Assembly: GCA_963698565.1 (NCBI GenBank)
Contig: CAVORH010000029.1
Location: 1 to 64,000 of the forward strand
Direction: 5' to 3'
Source of the DNA: Sva-07 sp963698565
GTDB taxonomy: Bacteria > Actinomycetota > Acidimicrobiia > Acidimicrobiales > Ilumatobacteraceae
DNA length: 64,000 nucleotides
A program made the position numbers and the translations under genes. Under the pieces are notes generated by a model that saw only the letters and a program-made list of their open reading frames with translations, had not been told where the DNA came from and ran no database searches. Positions 42,152-50,265 of this stretch are shown here, piece after piece. The first letter of the stretch is position 1. The number at the start of each line of letters is the position of its first letter.

Positions 42152-42925
42152 TCAGTCGGCGAGATCGACGATGACCGGTGCGTGATCGCTCGGCTGTTTG
42201 CCCTTGCGGGCGTTGCGATCGACGACGCACCATTCAGCTCGGGCCACGACCGACGCGGAGCACATCAGCAGGTCGATGCGCATGCCACGCCCCTGGTGGA
42301 AGTCGCCGCCTCGGTAGTCCCACCACGAGTACACCCGATCGTCGGCGTGTTGCTGACGGAACACGTCGACGAGACCCCACCGCTCCAGTGCCGCCAACCG
42401 ATCCCGTTCGGCATCGCTGACGTGGGTGGCGCCGACGAGCTTCGACGGATCGTGGACATCACGGTCGTCGGGCGCGATGTTGTAGTCGCCGCCGACGATC
42501 ACGTCCCGTCCCGGATCGGTGTCGGCATCGAGATGGGCGACCAATCGATCGAGCCACGACAGCTTGTACGTGTAGTGATCGTCGTCCAGCGAGCGACCGT
42601 TCGGGACGTACACGCTGCTCACGCGCACCCCGCCGCACGTCGCGGTGATGATCCGTGCGTCGGGATCGGGCTCCACGTCACCCGCGAAGTTCGTGACGAC
42701 ATCGTCGATGCCGACCTTCGACAGGATGGCGACGCCGTTCCACTGACCCTGGCCGTAGTGAGCGCTCGAATACCCGAGCGCCTCGAACGAGAGCGCCGGG
42801 AACGCGTCGTCGGCCAGCTTGGTCTCCTGGAGCAGCAGCACGTCGGGCTGCACCTCGCTGACCCACTCCTCCACGCGCTCCTGGCGGGCGCGCAAGGAGT
42901 TGACGTTCCACGTGACGACGCGCAT
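42152..42925 (-). CDS. xthA: Exodeoxyribonuclease III / AP endonuclease
   Basis: Base-excision-repair nuclease, 257 residues, of the endonuclease/exonuclease/phosphatase fold. The N-terminus MRVVTWNVNSLRARQERVEEW is the family start. It shows LLLQETKLADDAFP (metal-binding Glu), SVYVPNG, GGDYNIAP (Asp/Asn), RIDLLMCS and SDHAPVIVDL (catalytic Asp-His). ATG 42925 follows one base after the stop of the NYN-S1 gene, so the two are co-transcribed. It converges with the helicase gene 26 bases away. Confidence 0.95.
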   Translation of the reverse strand: MRVVTWNVNSLRARQERVEEWVSEVQPDVLLLQETKLADDAFPALSFEALGYSSAHYGQGQWNGVAILSKVGIDDVVTNFAGDVEPDPDARIITATCGGVRVSSVYVPNGRSLDDDHYTYKLSWLDRLVAHLDADTDPGRDVIVGGDYNIAPDDRDVHDPSKLVGATHVSDAERDRLAALERWGLVDVFRQQHADDRVYSWWDYRGGDFHQGRGMRIDLLMCSASVVARAEWCVVDRNARKGKQPSDHAPVIVDLAD

Positions 42926-42926
42926 G

Positions 42927-44339
42927 TCAGTTGTCGGCCGGCCCTGCCGCCGCCTTCTTCGCCGGAGCCTTCTTGGCGGCCGGCTTCTTCGCGGGTGCCT
43001 TCTTCGCCGCAGCCTTCTTCGCCGGTGCCTTCTTCGCCGCAGCCTTCTTCGCGGGCGCCTTCTTCGCGGGTGCCTTCTTCGCCGGAGCCTTCTTCGCCGG
43101 AGCCTTCTTCGCGGTCGCCTTCTTCGCCGGCTGCCTTCTTCGCCGGAGCCTTCTTCGCCGCGGCCTTCTTCGCCGGCGCCTTCTTCGCGGGAGCCTTCTT
43201 GGCCGCGGCCTTCTTCGCCGGAGCCGTCTTCTTCGCAGACGCTCGTTTCGCCCTCGAACGCTTCGTCGGCCCGCCGTCGTCGGGCGTCACCGTGTCGGGA
43301 CCCTGCTGGTCGGCCGGCACCTCCGCGGCGCCCTCCTCCACCTGCTCCTGCTGTGCCGCGGCGATCGCCACCTGGGCCATGTCGGGTACCGCGCAATCGA
43401 TACTGCGGCGCTGCGGCGCGAAGCTGACCACCACGAGGGTCACCGATTCGCCGAGCTTCATGACCTTACGGGCGCTCGGCGGGGGCGGGTCGGCCATCAG
43501 CCGCAGGGGGACGTAGCCGCGTACGCCGTTCTCGCCGATCGAGATGTACGCCCCGTGCGACGAGTACGACTCGACGGTGCCGTTGACGCTGGTTCCCACC
43601 GGATGATGCTCGACGAACTCGAGGAACGGCATCAACTCGTTGACGGTTTCGCCGGCCTTCGGCGCACTCTGGCGCGCCCCCGACTTGCGCTGCTTCTGCG
43701 CCGGGGCCGCGGTGGTCTCGTCGTCGGTCGTCTTCGCCCGGCTCGGCGGCGGGGTCTTCGGGACCGGCATCGGCTGGTTGGCCGCCTCGCTCCCCTTGCG
43801 TCCGGTGCGCTTGTCCCTGTCCCTGTCCCTGTCCTGTCCTTGTCGTTGTCCTTCTTGGAACCACGACGGCCCGAACCCTTCGAACTGGTCGCCTTGCGGC
43901 TCACCGGTCCACGCACGGGCACCCGGTCGACGAACACCCATCCGACGTGCGGCACCGGCTTGCCGCCGATGAGCCGTCCCTCGTCGAAGAGCCACTCGTA
44001 GTCGGCATGGAACTCCTGGAAGGAGTCGTTCGACAGGATCGACGCGTTCGACTTCTGTGCGATCGCGAGGACGAAGGCATCGCCTCGTCCGACGGCGCCG
44101 GCGGGAGGGGCGACGAGTTCGTTGTTGGAGATGCCCTCCTCGAACTCCTTCACCTCCTTCTTGTCGATTCGATGCCCGAACGTGGCGTCGACGACAACCG
44201 TGATCGCCGTGTCGGGGTACTCCTCCATGAAGCTCATCACCGCCTCGCTGAGCTGGGCGAGGCTGGGCAGCGAGCGTCCCTCGGTGGCGATGTTGGACCC
44301 GTCGACCACGACGTGGGCTGGTCCCCTGGATGATGTCAT
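42927..44339 (-). CDS. NYN (Zc3h12a-like) ribonuclease domain - S1 domain - lysine-rich AKKAP tail; two frame interruptions
   Basis: The corrected product has about 470 residues in three parts. Residues about 1-145 form a NYN/PIN-type RNase domain like Zc3h12a: HVVVDGSNIA, VVVDATFGHR, GRGDAFVLAIA and ILSNDSFQEF place the acidic metal-site residues. A charged linker (KDRDRD repeats) leads to an S1 RNA-binding domain (GTSVNGTVESYSSHGAYISI, GVRGYVPLRL). The end is an H1-histone-like tail of AKKAPAKKA repeats. One base is missing in a hexanucleotide repeat near 43828-43838 and one is extra near 43128-43133; together they restore a continuous frame ending one base before xthA. RNA degradation or RNA/DNA binding is likely; the substrate is unknown. 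Confidence 0.75.
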
Positions 44340-44431
44340 TGCTTCTCGTTCCTGAGTCGGTTGGGGCACGCCGCACGTCTCGAGACTTCGATGACGTCGG
44401 CTGCCGCGGTGCCATCGTAGGCTCGCCGGTC

Positions 44432-45049
44432 ATGATCCGAGCAGTGCTCTGGGATTTCGGTGGCGTGATCCTCTCCAGTCCCTTCGAGGCGTTCAACCGG
44501 TACGAGGCGGCCAACGGCCTCCCACTCGACTTCATCCGGTCGGTCAACGCGACCGATCCCGACACGAATGCGTGGGCCCTGCTCGAACGCAACGACGTGT
44601 CGCCGCAGGACTTCGACGCACTGTTCGCCGATGAATCAGCGGCGCTCGGTCACCGGATTCCCGGCGCCGACGTGCTCGGGCTCCTGTCGGGCGAGATCCG
44701 CCCCGAGATGGTGACCGCCCTCGACCGCGTGATCCGCGCCGGCTACCGCACCGCCTGCCTCACGAACAACGTGGTCGGTGGCGAACAGCGCATGGACGTC
44801 GGCGACGTGATGGTGATGTTCGACCACATCGTCGAGTCGAGCAAGGTCGGCTGCCGCAAGCCCGAACAGCGGTTCTACGAGATCGCCTGCGAGCTGGTCG
44901 GCGTCGAGCCGACGGAGTGCGTGTTCCTCGACGATCTCGGCATCAACCTCAAGCCGGCCAAGGCGATGGGCATGACCACCATCAAGGTCGGCGCCGCCGA
45001 TCAGGCGATCGCCGACCTCGAACGCGTGCTCGGCATCCCGCTCCGTTGA
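44432..45049 (+). CDS. HAD-superfamily phosphatase/hydrolase
   Basis: A 205-residue haloacid-dehalogenase hydrolase. Motif I is LWDFGGVILSS (nucleophile Asp at residue 8; the usual second aspartate is glycine, as in YihX-type phosphatases). Motif II is ACLTNN, motif III the lysine in SSKVGCRKPEQRFYEIA, motif IV VFLDDLGINLKPAKAMGM. The cap is small and helical. This pattern matches the IA-v3 group, which includes alpha-D-glucose-1-phosphate phosphatase YihX; the substrate here is unknown. ATG 44432 fits the family start. It converges on kgd with a palindrome pair in between. Confidence 0.88.
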   Translation: MIRAVLWDFGGVILSSPFEAFNRYEAANGLPLDFIRSVNATDPDTNAWALLERNDVSPQDFDALFADESAALGHRIPGADVLGLLSGEIRPEMVTALDRVIRAGYRTACLTNNVVGGEQRMDVGDVMVMFDHIVESSKVGCRKPEQRFYEIACELVGVEPTECVFLDDLGINLKPAKAMGMTTIKVGAADQAIADLERVLGIPLR

Positions 45050-45065
45050 CGTCCACCCCACCCCA

Positions 45066-45107
45066 GCGATGAGCGAACCCACCACAGAGCGGGCTCTCGC
45101 TCATCGC
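45066..45107. repeat. 42-base palindromic element, copy 10
   Basis: Perfect outer arms GCGATGAGCGA and TCGCTCATCGC around ACCCACCACAGAGCGGGCTC. It follows the HAD gene and is paired with copy 11 at 60 bases. Confidence 0.9.
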
Positions 45108-45125
45108 AACCGGCAGACCACCCGA

Positions 45126-45167
45126 GCGATGAGCGAACCCACTACATCAAGGGCTCTCGCTCATCGC
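45126..45167. repeat. 42-base palindromic element, copy 11
   Basis: Same arms as copy 10 with inner ACCCACTACATCAAGGGCTC; the inner stem is poor, so conservation is mainly of the outer arms. It lies 29 bases from the kgd stop. Confidence 0.9.
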
Positions 45168-45196
45168 AACGCGGCGGGCGGGCGAACCGGACCGCC

Positions 45197-48100
45197 TCAG
45201 AGGTTGCGGAAGGTGCGCTCCATCAGGTCGGCGAGCTCCTGGTCGTGGATCGCCTTGGAGCCGGTGGCGGGACTGCCCGATTCGACGCGGGCGACGTGGT
45301 GCAGGTCGTACCCCCGCTCCTTCACGCGCCAGGTGTTGGCCTCGATGAACCGCCAGGCGCCCATGTTCTCGGGCTCCTCCTGCAGCCAGCGCAGCTCGCG
45401 GGCATTGGGATACTTCTCGAGGATCCCGAGCATCTGCTCGGTCGGCAACGGATAGAGCTGCTCCACTCGCACGACCGCGACCGGTGCACCGAGGCGATCG
45501 CGCTCGTCGATCGCGTCCCACGCCACCTTGCCGGAGCAGAACACGATGCGCCTCACGGCGTCGGCGTCGATCGCGCCCGGGTCGTCGAGGATCTCCTGGA
45601 ACGACCCGTGGGTCAACTCGTCGACCGTCGACCGGGTCTGCTTCATGCGCAGGCCCTGCTTGGGGCTGAACACGATCAGCGGGGTACGGCGTTCGGAGTG
45701 GACCTGGCGGCGCAACAGGTGGAAGTAGTTCGCCGCCGTGGTCGTGTTGACGACCTGCATGTTGTCCTCGGCGGCGAGGGTCATGAACCGCTCGATACGC
45801 GCCGAGCTGTGCTCCGGGCCCTGGCCCTCGTAGCCGTGTGGGAGCAGCAGCACGACGCCGTTCTGCTGGTCCCACTTGTCCTCGGCGGCCACGATGTACT
45901 GGTCGATGACGATCTGAGCGCCGTTGATGAAGTCACCGAACTGTGCTTCCCACATCACCAGCGCTTCGGGATTGGCGTGCGAGTACCCGTACTCGAAGCC
46001 GAGCGCCGCGTACTCCGACAGCAGCGAGTCGAACACCCAGAAGTGAGCCTCGGCACCGAGATCGTCGAGCGGGATCCATGCATCACCGGTCTCGAAGTCG
46101 ATCAGCGCGGCGTGACGTTGACTGAACGTGCCGCGCCGCGAGTCCTGGCCCGCCAACCGCACCGGGTGACCTTCGAGGACCAGGGACCCGATCGCCAGGG
46201 CCTCGGCGGTGGCCCAGTCGACCTCGCCCTCGTCGTACAGCGCCGCACGGCCGTCGAACTGGCGGCCGAGCTTCGGGTGGATCGTGAAACCCTCCGGGTA
46301 CTCGGTGAGCTTCGCGAAGACCCGGTCGAGCGTCGGCCGTTCGACGCCGGTCGGGATGTGCGGCAGCACACCGAGCGGCCGCGGCGGCTTGGGGACCTTG
46401 ATGGCGGTCGGTGCCTGCGAACGGGTCTCGTCGAGCGCGACCTGGAGCTTGCCCTGGTAGTCGGCCAGCGCCTGCTCGGCCTCCTCGACGGTGATGTCGC
46501 CACGACGGACCAGCGACTCGACGTAGAGCTTGCGCACGCTGCGCCGCTCGGAGATCGCCTTGTACATCAGCGGCTGGGTGTAGCTCGGATCGTCGCCCTC
46601 GTTGTGGCCGTGACGGCGGTAGCACACCATGTCGATCACGACGTCCTTGTGGAACCGCTGGCGGTACTCCCACGCAAGTTGAGCCGCTCGGACGCAGGCC
46701 TCGGGGTCGTCGCCGTTGACGTGGAAGATCGGCGCCTGGATCGTCTTGGCGACATCGGAGCAGTACAGCGACGACCGCGCGTACTGCGGTGCGGTGGTGA
46801 AGCCGATCTGGTTGTTGATGATCAGGTGGATCGTGCCACCGATCCGGTAGCCACCGATGTCGCTCATCGCGAGCGACTCGGCCACGACGCCCTGGCCGGC
46901 GAATGCGGCGTCGCCGTGGATCAGCACCGGCAACACGCTGAACGATCCCGGTGGATCGATCTGGTCCTGGACGGCTCGCACCATGCCCATCACGATCGGT
47001 CCGACCGTCTCGAGGTGGCTCGGGTTGGCGGCGAGTTCGATCGCGACATCGGCACCCGACGGGCTGACGTACTTGCCCTTCATGCCCAAGTGGTACTTGA
47101 CGTCGCCGGAGCCCTGCACCGACGACGGATCGATGTGACCCTCGAACTCCGAGAAGATCGCCTCGTAGCTCTTGCCCATGATGTTCGAGAGCACGTTGAG
47201 TCGGCCCCGATGGGCCATCCCGAGCACGGCGGCGTCGAAGCTCGCGTCGGCAGCGTTGGACAGGATCTCGTCGAGCACGGGAATCGCCGACTCGGCGCCT
47301 TCGATGCCGAAGCGCTTGGTGCCGACGTACTTCGTGGCGAGGAACTTCTCGAACGACTCAGCGGCGTTCAACCGCTCGAGGATGCGGTGCTTGCGCTCCT
47401 TCGAGTACTCCTCGACGCGACCCTCGAACCGCTCCTGGATCCACTGCTGTTCGTCGGTGTTCTGGATGTGCATGTACTCGACGCCGATCGTGCGGCAGTA
47501 CGCGTCGCGCAACACCCCGAGCAGATCGCCGAGGCGCATCTTGGGCACGCCGCCGACGCCGTCGGTGAGGAACTGGCGATCGAGATCCCAGATCGTGAGG
47601 CCGTACGTGGCGGGATCGAGCTCCTTGGGTGTCAACGGCTCCTTCCAGCGCAGCGGGTCGAGATCGGCCATCAGGTGCCCGCGAACGCGGTAGACACGGA
47701 TCAGCTTGGCGACCGCCATCTGCTTGGCGAGCATCGCATCTTCGCGATCCATCGGGTTGGTGTCGGGCCGCCACTTGACCGCCTCGTAGGGCATGTCGAG
47801 GGCATGGAAGATGTCCTCGTAGAAGTCGTGCTCACCGAGCAGCAGCTCGTGCACACGCTTCAGGAACATCCCGGACTCCGCGCCCTGGATGATGCGGTGG
47901 TCGTACGTGCTGGTGACGGTGACCACCTTGCTGACACCGATCGAGCTGAGGCTCGAACGGTCGGTGCCTTCGAACTCGGCCGGGTAGTCGATGCTCCCGA
48001 CACCGACGATCACCGCCTGGCCCGGCATCAATCGGGGCACCGACTGGACGGTGCCGATCGTGCCCGGGTTCGTGAGGCTGACGTTGGCGCCCATGAAGTC

Positions 48101-48889
48101 GTCGACGGTGAGCTTGTTGGTCTTGACCTTGCGGATGATCTCCTCGTAGGCAGCGAGGAAACCGGCGAAGTCGAGCGTGTCGGCGTCGCGCAACACCGGG
48201 ACCACGAGCGTGCGGCTGCCGTCGGACTTCTCGACATCGACGGCCAGCCCCATGTTGACGTGCTCGTTGACGACCAGCCGCGGCTTGCCGTCGGCGCCCT
48301 CCGCGTAGGTGTTCTTCATCGCCGGCACCTGATCGGCGATGGCGCGCACGATGGCGAAACCGATCAGGTGGGTGAAGCTGATCTTGGTCTGGCCGGAGCG
48401 GGAACGGAACCCGTTGATCACCTTGCGGTTGACCTCGAGCAGCTTGGCCGGCACGTTGCGGAAGCTCGTGGCGGTGGGTACCGACAGACTCCGCTCCATG
48501 TTGGCGGCGATGGCCGCGCCGGCGCCACGGATCGGCTTGCCGGGTTCGTCCTCGGTCGGTGACGCCGCCGTCTCGGTCGAGGGGGCCGCAGCGGCAGGAG
48601 CGGGTGTGGGAGCGGATGTGGGTGCAGGGGCGGGTGCAGCTGGAGCAGTTGACGCTCCGTTGCCGTTGCCGATGCCGCCGTCGGACCGATAGGCCTCGAC
48701 CACGGCCTGGACCTCGGTGGACGTCGCCGCGGCCGCCGCCACGCTCGGCGCCTGCGACCGGTAGTCGGCGAAGAACTCCCGCCACGACTCGCTCACCGAC
48801 GACGGATCGTCGACGAACTGCTCGTACATCTCCTCCACGAGCCACGAATTCGCCCCGAACCCCGACCCCTGACCATCTGGTGCTGCCAC
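45197..48889 (-). CDS. kgd: Multifunctional 2-oxoglutarate decarboxylase/dehydrogenase (E2-E1 fusion, Kgd)
   Basis: A 1,230-residue TCA-cycle enzyme of the actinobacterial fused type, close in size to mycobacterial Kgd. The N-terminus (NSWLVEEMYEQFVDDPSSVSESWREFF) is the E1 arm, followed by an Ala/Pro linker in place of a lipoyl domain. A succinyltransferase-like E2 core has TYDHRIIQGAESG. The thiamine-diphosphate E1 part contains MAHRGRLNVL, GDAAFAGQGVVAE, HLIINNQIGFTT and the C-terminal transketolase-like domains. GTG 48889 gives the family length. It is divergent from the phosphopantetheinyl transferase gene by 60 bases. Regulation by a FHA protein (GarA) is known in the family but not visible here. 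Confidence 0.96.
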   Translation of the reverse strand: MAAPDGQGSGFGANSWLVEEMYEQFVDDPSSVSESWREFFADYRSQAPSVAAAAATSTEVQAVVEAYRSDGGIGNGNGASTAPAAPAPAPTSAPTPAPAAAAPSTETAASPTEDEPGKPIRGAGAAIAANMERSLSVPTATSFRNVPAKLLEVNRKVINGFRSRSGQTKISFTHLIGFAIVRAIADQVPAMKNTYAEGADGKPRLVVNEHVNMGLAVDVEKSDGSRTLVVPVLRDADTLDFAGFLAAYEEIIRKVKTNKLTVDDFMGANVSLTNPGTIGTVQSVPRLMPGQAVIVGVGSIDYPAEFEGTDRSSLSSIGVSKVVTVTSTYDHRIIQGAESGMFLKRVHELLLGEHDFYEDIFHALDMPYEAVKWRPDTNPMDREDAMLAKQMAVAKLIRVYRVRGHLMADLDPLRWKEPLTPKELDPATYGLTIWDLDRQFLTDGVGGVPKMRLGDLLGVLRDAYCRTIGVEYMHIQNTDEQQWIQERFEGRVEEYSKERKHRILERLNAAESFEKFLATKYVGTKRFGIEGAESAIPVLDEILSNAADASFDAAVLGMAHRGRLNVLSNIMGKSYEAIFSEFEGHIDPSSVQGSGDVKYHLGMKGKYVSPSGADVAIELAANPSHLETVGPIVMGMVRAVQDQIDPPGSFSVLPVLIHGDAAFAGQGVVAESLAMSDIGGYRIGGTIHLIINNQIGFTTAPQYARSSLYCSDVAKTIQAPIFHVNGDDPEACVRAAQLAWEYRQRFHKDVVIDMVCYRRHGHNEGDDPSYTQPLMYKAISERRSVRKLYVESLVRRGDITVEEAEQALADYQGKLQVALDETRSQAPTAIKVPKPPRPLGVLPHIPTGVERPTLDRVFAKLTEYPEGFTIHPKLGRQFDGRAALYDEGEVDWATAEALAIGSLVLEGHPVRLAGQDSRRGTFSQRHAALIDFETGDAWIPLDDLGAEAHFWVFDSLLSEYAALGFEYGYSHANPEALVMWEAQFGDFINGAQIVIDQYIVAAEDKWDQQNGVVLLLPHGYEGQGPEHSSARIERFMTLAAEDNMQVVNTTTAANYFHLLRRQVHSERRTPLIVFSPKQGLRMKQTRSTVDELTHGSFQEILDDPGAIDADAVRRIVFCSGKVAWDAIDERDRLGAPVAVVRVEQLYPLPTEQMLGILEKYPNARELRWLQEEPENMGAWRFIEANTWRVKERGYDLHHVARVESGSPATGSKAIHDQELADLMERTFRNL

Positions 48890-48949
48890 GGGCGCCAGCG
48901 TACCGGAGCGCCACCGGCCCGGCCCGGCCCCACCCACGCGGTTGACGCC

Positions 48950-49630
48950 GTGGAGGCGCAGGCGACCTGTAGCGTCACCGACGTGCGACGACCGCTCGCC
49001 ACCGAGGCGTCGACTCCACCGAGGATCGGCCGCATCCGAGACGCACTCCGGGAGCTCGGTCCGCCGTCGGTGCACACCGGGGTTCGGGCGATCGACATAG
49101 CGGACGAAGTGATGTTGTGGCCGAGCGAGCAGGCCGCCGTCGCGTCGGCCGTGCCCGGCCGCCGCGCGGAGTTCGCCACCGGACGGGCGCTCCTTCGCGA
49201 ACTACTCGATGTCAGCACGGAGATCCCGGTCCGAACCGACCGACGACCCGAGTTCCCCACTGGCATCGTCGGCACGCTCGCGCACGATCAGGACATCGCC
49301 ATCGCCGCAACCGCGGCCGCCACATCGTGCCGTGCGCTGGGTATCGACATCGAGCCGACGACGGAGTTGGAGCTGGGCCTGGGGCCCGTCATCTGTCGAC
49401 CGGAGGAACGGGATCTCGACGCCCATCTGGTCTTCGTGCTCAAGGAGGCCGCCTACAAGGCGTGGAGTTCACTCGGTGGCCGGATGCTGGAGCACCAGGA
49501 CGTGTCCGTACGGGTCGATCACCGAAGCGGTGACTTCGCCGCGACGATCCTGGCCGATGCCGTCGAGTTCACCGGACGCTACGTCACGGTCGAGGACCGC
49601 CACCTCGCGCTCGTGACCGTCGAGCGGTAG
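48950..49630 (+). CDS. 4'-phosphopantetheinyl transferase, EntD/Sfp type
   Basis: Transfers phosphopantetheine from CoA to carrier proteins. The 226-residue protein shows RRAEFATGRALLRELL (EntD-type N-domain), PTGIVGTLAHDQDIAIAA (CoA-binding histidine), the magnesium motif ALGIDIEP, and VFVLKEAAYKAWSSLGGR, matching the FSxKEAxYK signature. GTG 48950 is taken; GTG 48983 would remove 11 weakly conserved residues. No polyketide or NRPS genes are in the window, so its partner carrier is elsewhere. Confidence 0.88.
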   Translation: MEAQATCSVTDVRRPLATEASTPPRIGRIRDALRELGPPSVHTGVRAIDIADEVMLWPSEQAAVASAVPGRRAEFATGRALLRELLDVSTEIPVRTDRRPEFPTGIVGTLAHDQDIAIAATAAATSCRALGIDIEPTTELELGLGPVICRPEERDLDAHLVFVLKEAAYKAWSSLGGRMLEHQDVSVRVDHRSGDFAATILADAVEFTGRYVTVEDRHLALVTVER

Positions 49631-49654
49631 CAGTGTGGAGGCGGCAGAACACGC

Positions 49655-50107
49655 TCACGACCCCGGCTTGAACACCATCAAATACAGCATCCCGAGAAGC
49701 AGCACGGTGAGCACGATGCCGCCGACGTCGACCCGCTTGGCCGCCGTCTCGTCACCGTCGGCGAGCGCCCGTTCGGCCGGCAGGAGCATTGCGTGCAACA
49801 CACCGTTCATCGCCAGCCACACCACGATTGCCAGCCAGAACCAGGTCTGGCCGAACTCGATCACACCGTCGGACATTCCCTGCAGCGCGAACCCGAACAG
49901 GCCGGTGACGATCAACGCGGGCGCATAGATGCGGCGGCCGTTGCCGGCGATCATGCCCATCACCTTGCCCCGGTTGGCGGTGTCGAGGGCCCTGCTCTGA
50001 CTCGTCAGCAGCGGGTGCACGAAGGCCGGCGCGAACGCAGCGAACGCGGTGAGGATGTGCAGGAAGAGCATGACGTTGTAGCCGGTTCCCCGGTAGGCGG
50101 CGATCAT
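49655..50107 (-). CDS. Four-helix integral membrane protein (DUF2269-like)
   Basis: A 150-residue protein with four hydrophobic helices. The first includes MLFLHILTAFAAFAPAFVHPLL with a conserved-looking histidine, and the second ALIVTGLFGFALQGM. It resembles small DUF2269-type membrane proteins. ATG 50107 puts the first helix near the N-terminus; an upstream ATG in the same frame is possible. The function is unknown. It converges with the phosphopantetheinyl transferase gene. Confidence 0.6.
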   Translation of the reverse strand: MIAAYRGTGYNVMLFLHILTAFAAFAPAFVHPLLTSQSRALDTANRGKVMGMIAGNGRRIYAPALIVTGLFGFALQGMSDGVIEFGQTWFWLAIVVWLAMNGVLHAMLLPAERALADGDETAAKRVDVGGIVLTVLLLGMLYLMVFKPGS

Positions 50108-50133
50108 GAGGTCGACACTACGCGGACCGGAGC

Positions 50134-50187
50134 TTGACGGTGCCATCACGGATTCTTGACCAAGCCTTGACCTCCAGACCTTGACCA
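50134..50187 (+). promoter_or_regulatory. Clustered TTGAC repeats upstream of the FtsH-like gene
   Basis: TTGAC occurs at 50134, 50156, 50167 and 50181, three of them as CTTGACC. The last could serve as a -35 element with TACGTT near 50206 as -10, although that spacing is a little long. The repeats may also be a regulator site. This is the only patterned part of the divergent 158-base gap. Confidence 0.35.
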
Positions 50188-50265
50188 CTGTCGGTGTTGC
50201 ACGGCTACGTTCGGTGGGCACACCACGACGTCGGATCTCGACGTCCCACCAGACAGGGGATCCGT

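Noticed and set aside
45245..48562. Long open frame (1,105 codons) opposite kgd
   Set aside because: It mirrors the conserved kgd coding sequence, has no recognisable domain and is rich in His/Arg/Asp as expected from GC-rich antisense frames.
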